Positions 33,067 to 33,151 of a DNA stretch of 33,151 nucleotides are shown one piece after another (position 1 is the stretch's first letter; each line of letters begins with the position of its first letter). Source of the DNA: Bacteroidales bacterium (GTDB lineage Bacteria; Bacteroidota; Bacteroidia; Bacteroidales; UBA3824); NCBI GenBank assembly GCA_024413595.1, contig JAKSUC010000038.1, positions 1 through 33,151 on the forward strand, read 5' to 3'. The position numbers and the translations under genes are program-made. Under the pieces are notes generated by a model. The model made no database searches, was not told the DNA's origin, and saw only the letters and a program-made list of their open reading frames with translations.

Positions 33067-33151
33067 ATGATTAAAAACTTATTTTTTATTATTATTTATC
33101 CCCCACACCACAAAAAATCTTTTCCCTCACTCCTTACCCCTTTATCCCTCA
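33067..33151 (+). CDS. Start of a truncated, probably exported protein; sequence doubtful
   Basis: ATG 33067 opens a frame that runs to the window end without a stop. The first ten residues (MIKNLFFIII) look like the start of a signal peptide. From about 33100 the DNA becomes C-rich and its translation (YPPHHKKSFPSL) does not look like a continuing signal peptide. The promoter upstream supports a real gene start, but the last 50 bases may be unreliable. Confidence 0.4.
   Translation, partial: MIKNLFFIIIYPPHHKKSFPSLLTPLSL

Overview
The window is an AT-rich stretch of chromosome from a member of the phylum Bacteroidota, most likely the order Bacteroidales. The evidence is direct. Most intergenic regions carry the Bacteroidota sigma-factor signature TAnnTTTG, often with TTTG or TTG about 20 bases upstream. 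Nearly all genes lack a Shine-Dalgarno sequence. There are many short lipoprotein signal peptides, a type IX secretion sorting tail, an HU/SPOR fusion protein, DUF3078 and DUF3137 proteins, and a Cbp1-like coiled-coil lipoprotein. No integrase, transposase, phage gene or CRISPR array was seen. Most of the window reads as ordinary chromosome with accessory surface and hypothetical genes between housekeeping genes.

Layout. 1-1.7 kb: tRNA-Asn, tcdA (cyclic t6A synthesis) and a HEPN/MNT pair whose HEPN partner lacks the usual catalytic Arg. 1.7-6.2 kb: ribF, a small lipoprotein, a two-domain membrane-anchored unknown whose last codons lie inside the terminator of the convergent serS, then serS. 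6.3-8.8 kb: a surface-type lipoprotein with a glycosidase-like fold and a DUF3137 membrane protein. 8.9-11.8 kb: rplU-rpmA behind a clear promoter, then divergent BFN nuclease, thyA and folA. 11.9-14.5 kb: a leftward operon of M28 peptidase, rsmI and a DUF6973 protein. 14.7-15.5 kb: the Cbp1-like lipoprotein.

15.6-19.8 kb is a compact leftward operon of CrtI-like FAD oxidoreductase, two-domain acyltransferase and ketoacyl synthase. The junctions are 12 bases apart and overlapping by 19 bases, and a 28-base perfect palindrome lies just upstream of its promoter. It looks like a dedicated lipid or polyene pathway with no carrier protein of its own in view, and is the best candidate for an undescribed system here. 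20-24 kb: an HU/SPOR envelope protein, galE, and a DUF3078 outer-membrane protein with a small membrane-anchored partner. 24.1-24.4 kb: initiator tRNA-fMet followed by three hairpins. 24.4-25.1 kb: a lipoprotein gene disrupted by two apparent single-base losses. 25.3-29.5 kb: a T9SS-exported CotH-like protein with a changed acidic motif, and a secreted RsiV/DUF3298-like unknown. 29.6-32.9 kb: DUF1810, SUI1/YciH, a membrane unknown and a histidine acid phosphatase. The last 82 bases contain no G and may be a contig-edge artefact.

Functions are assigned by recognising family motifs by eye. No alignment, HMM or folding program was run.
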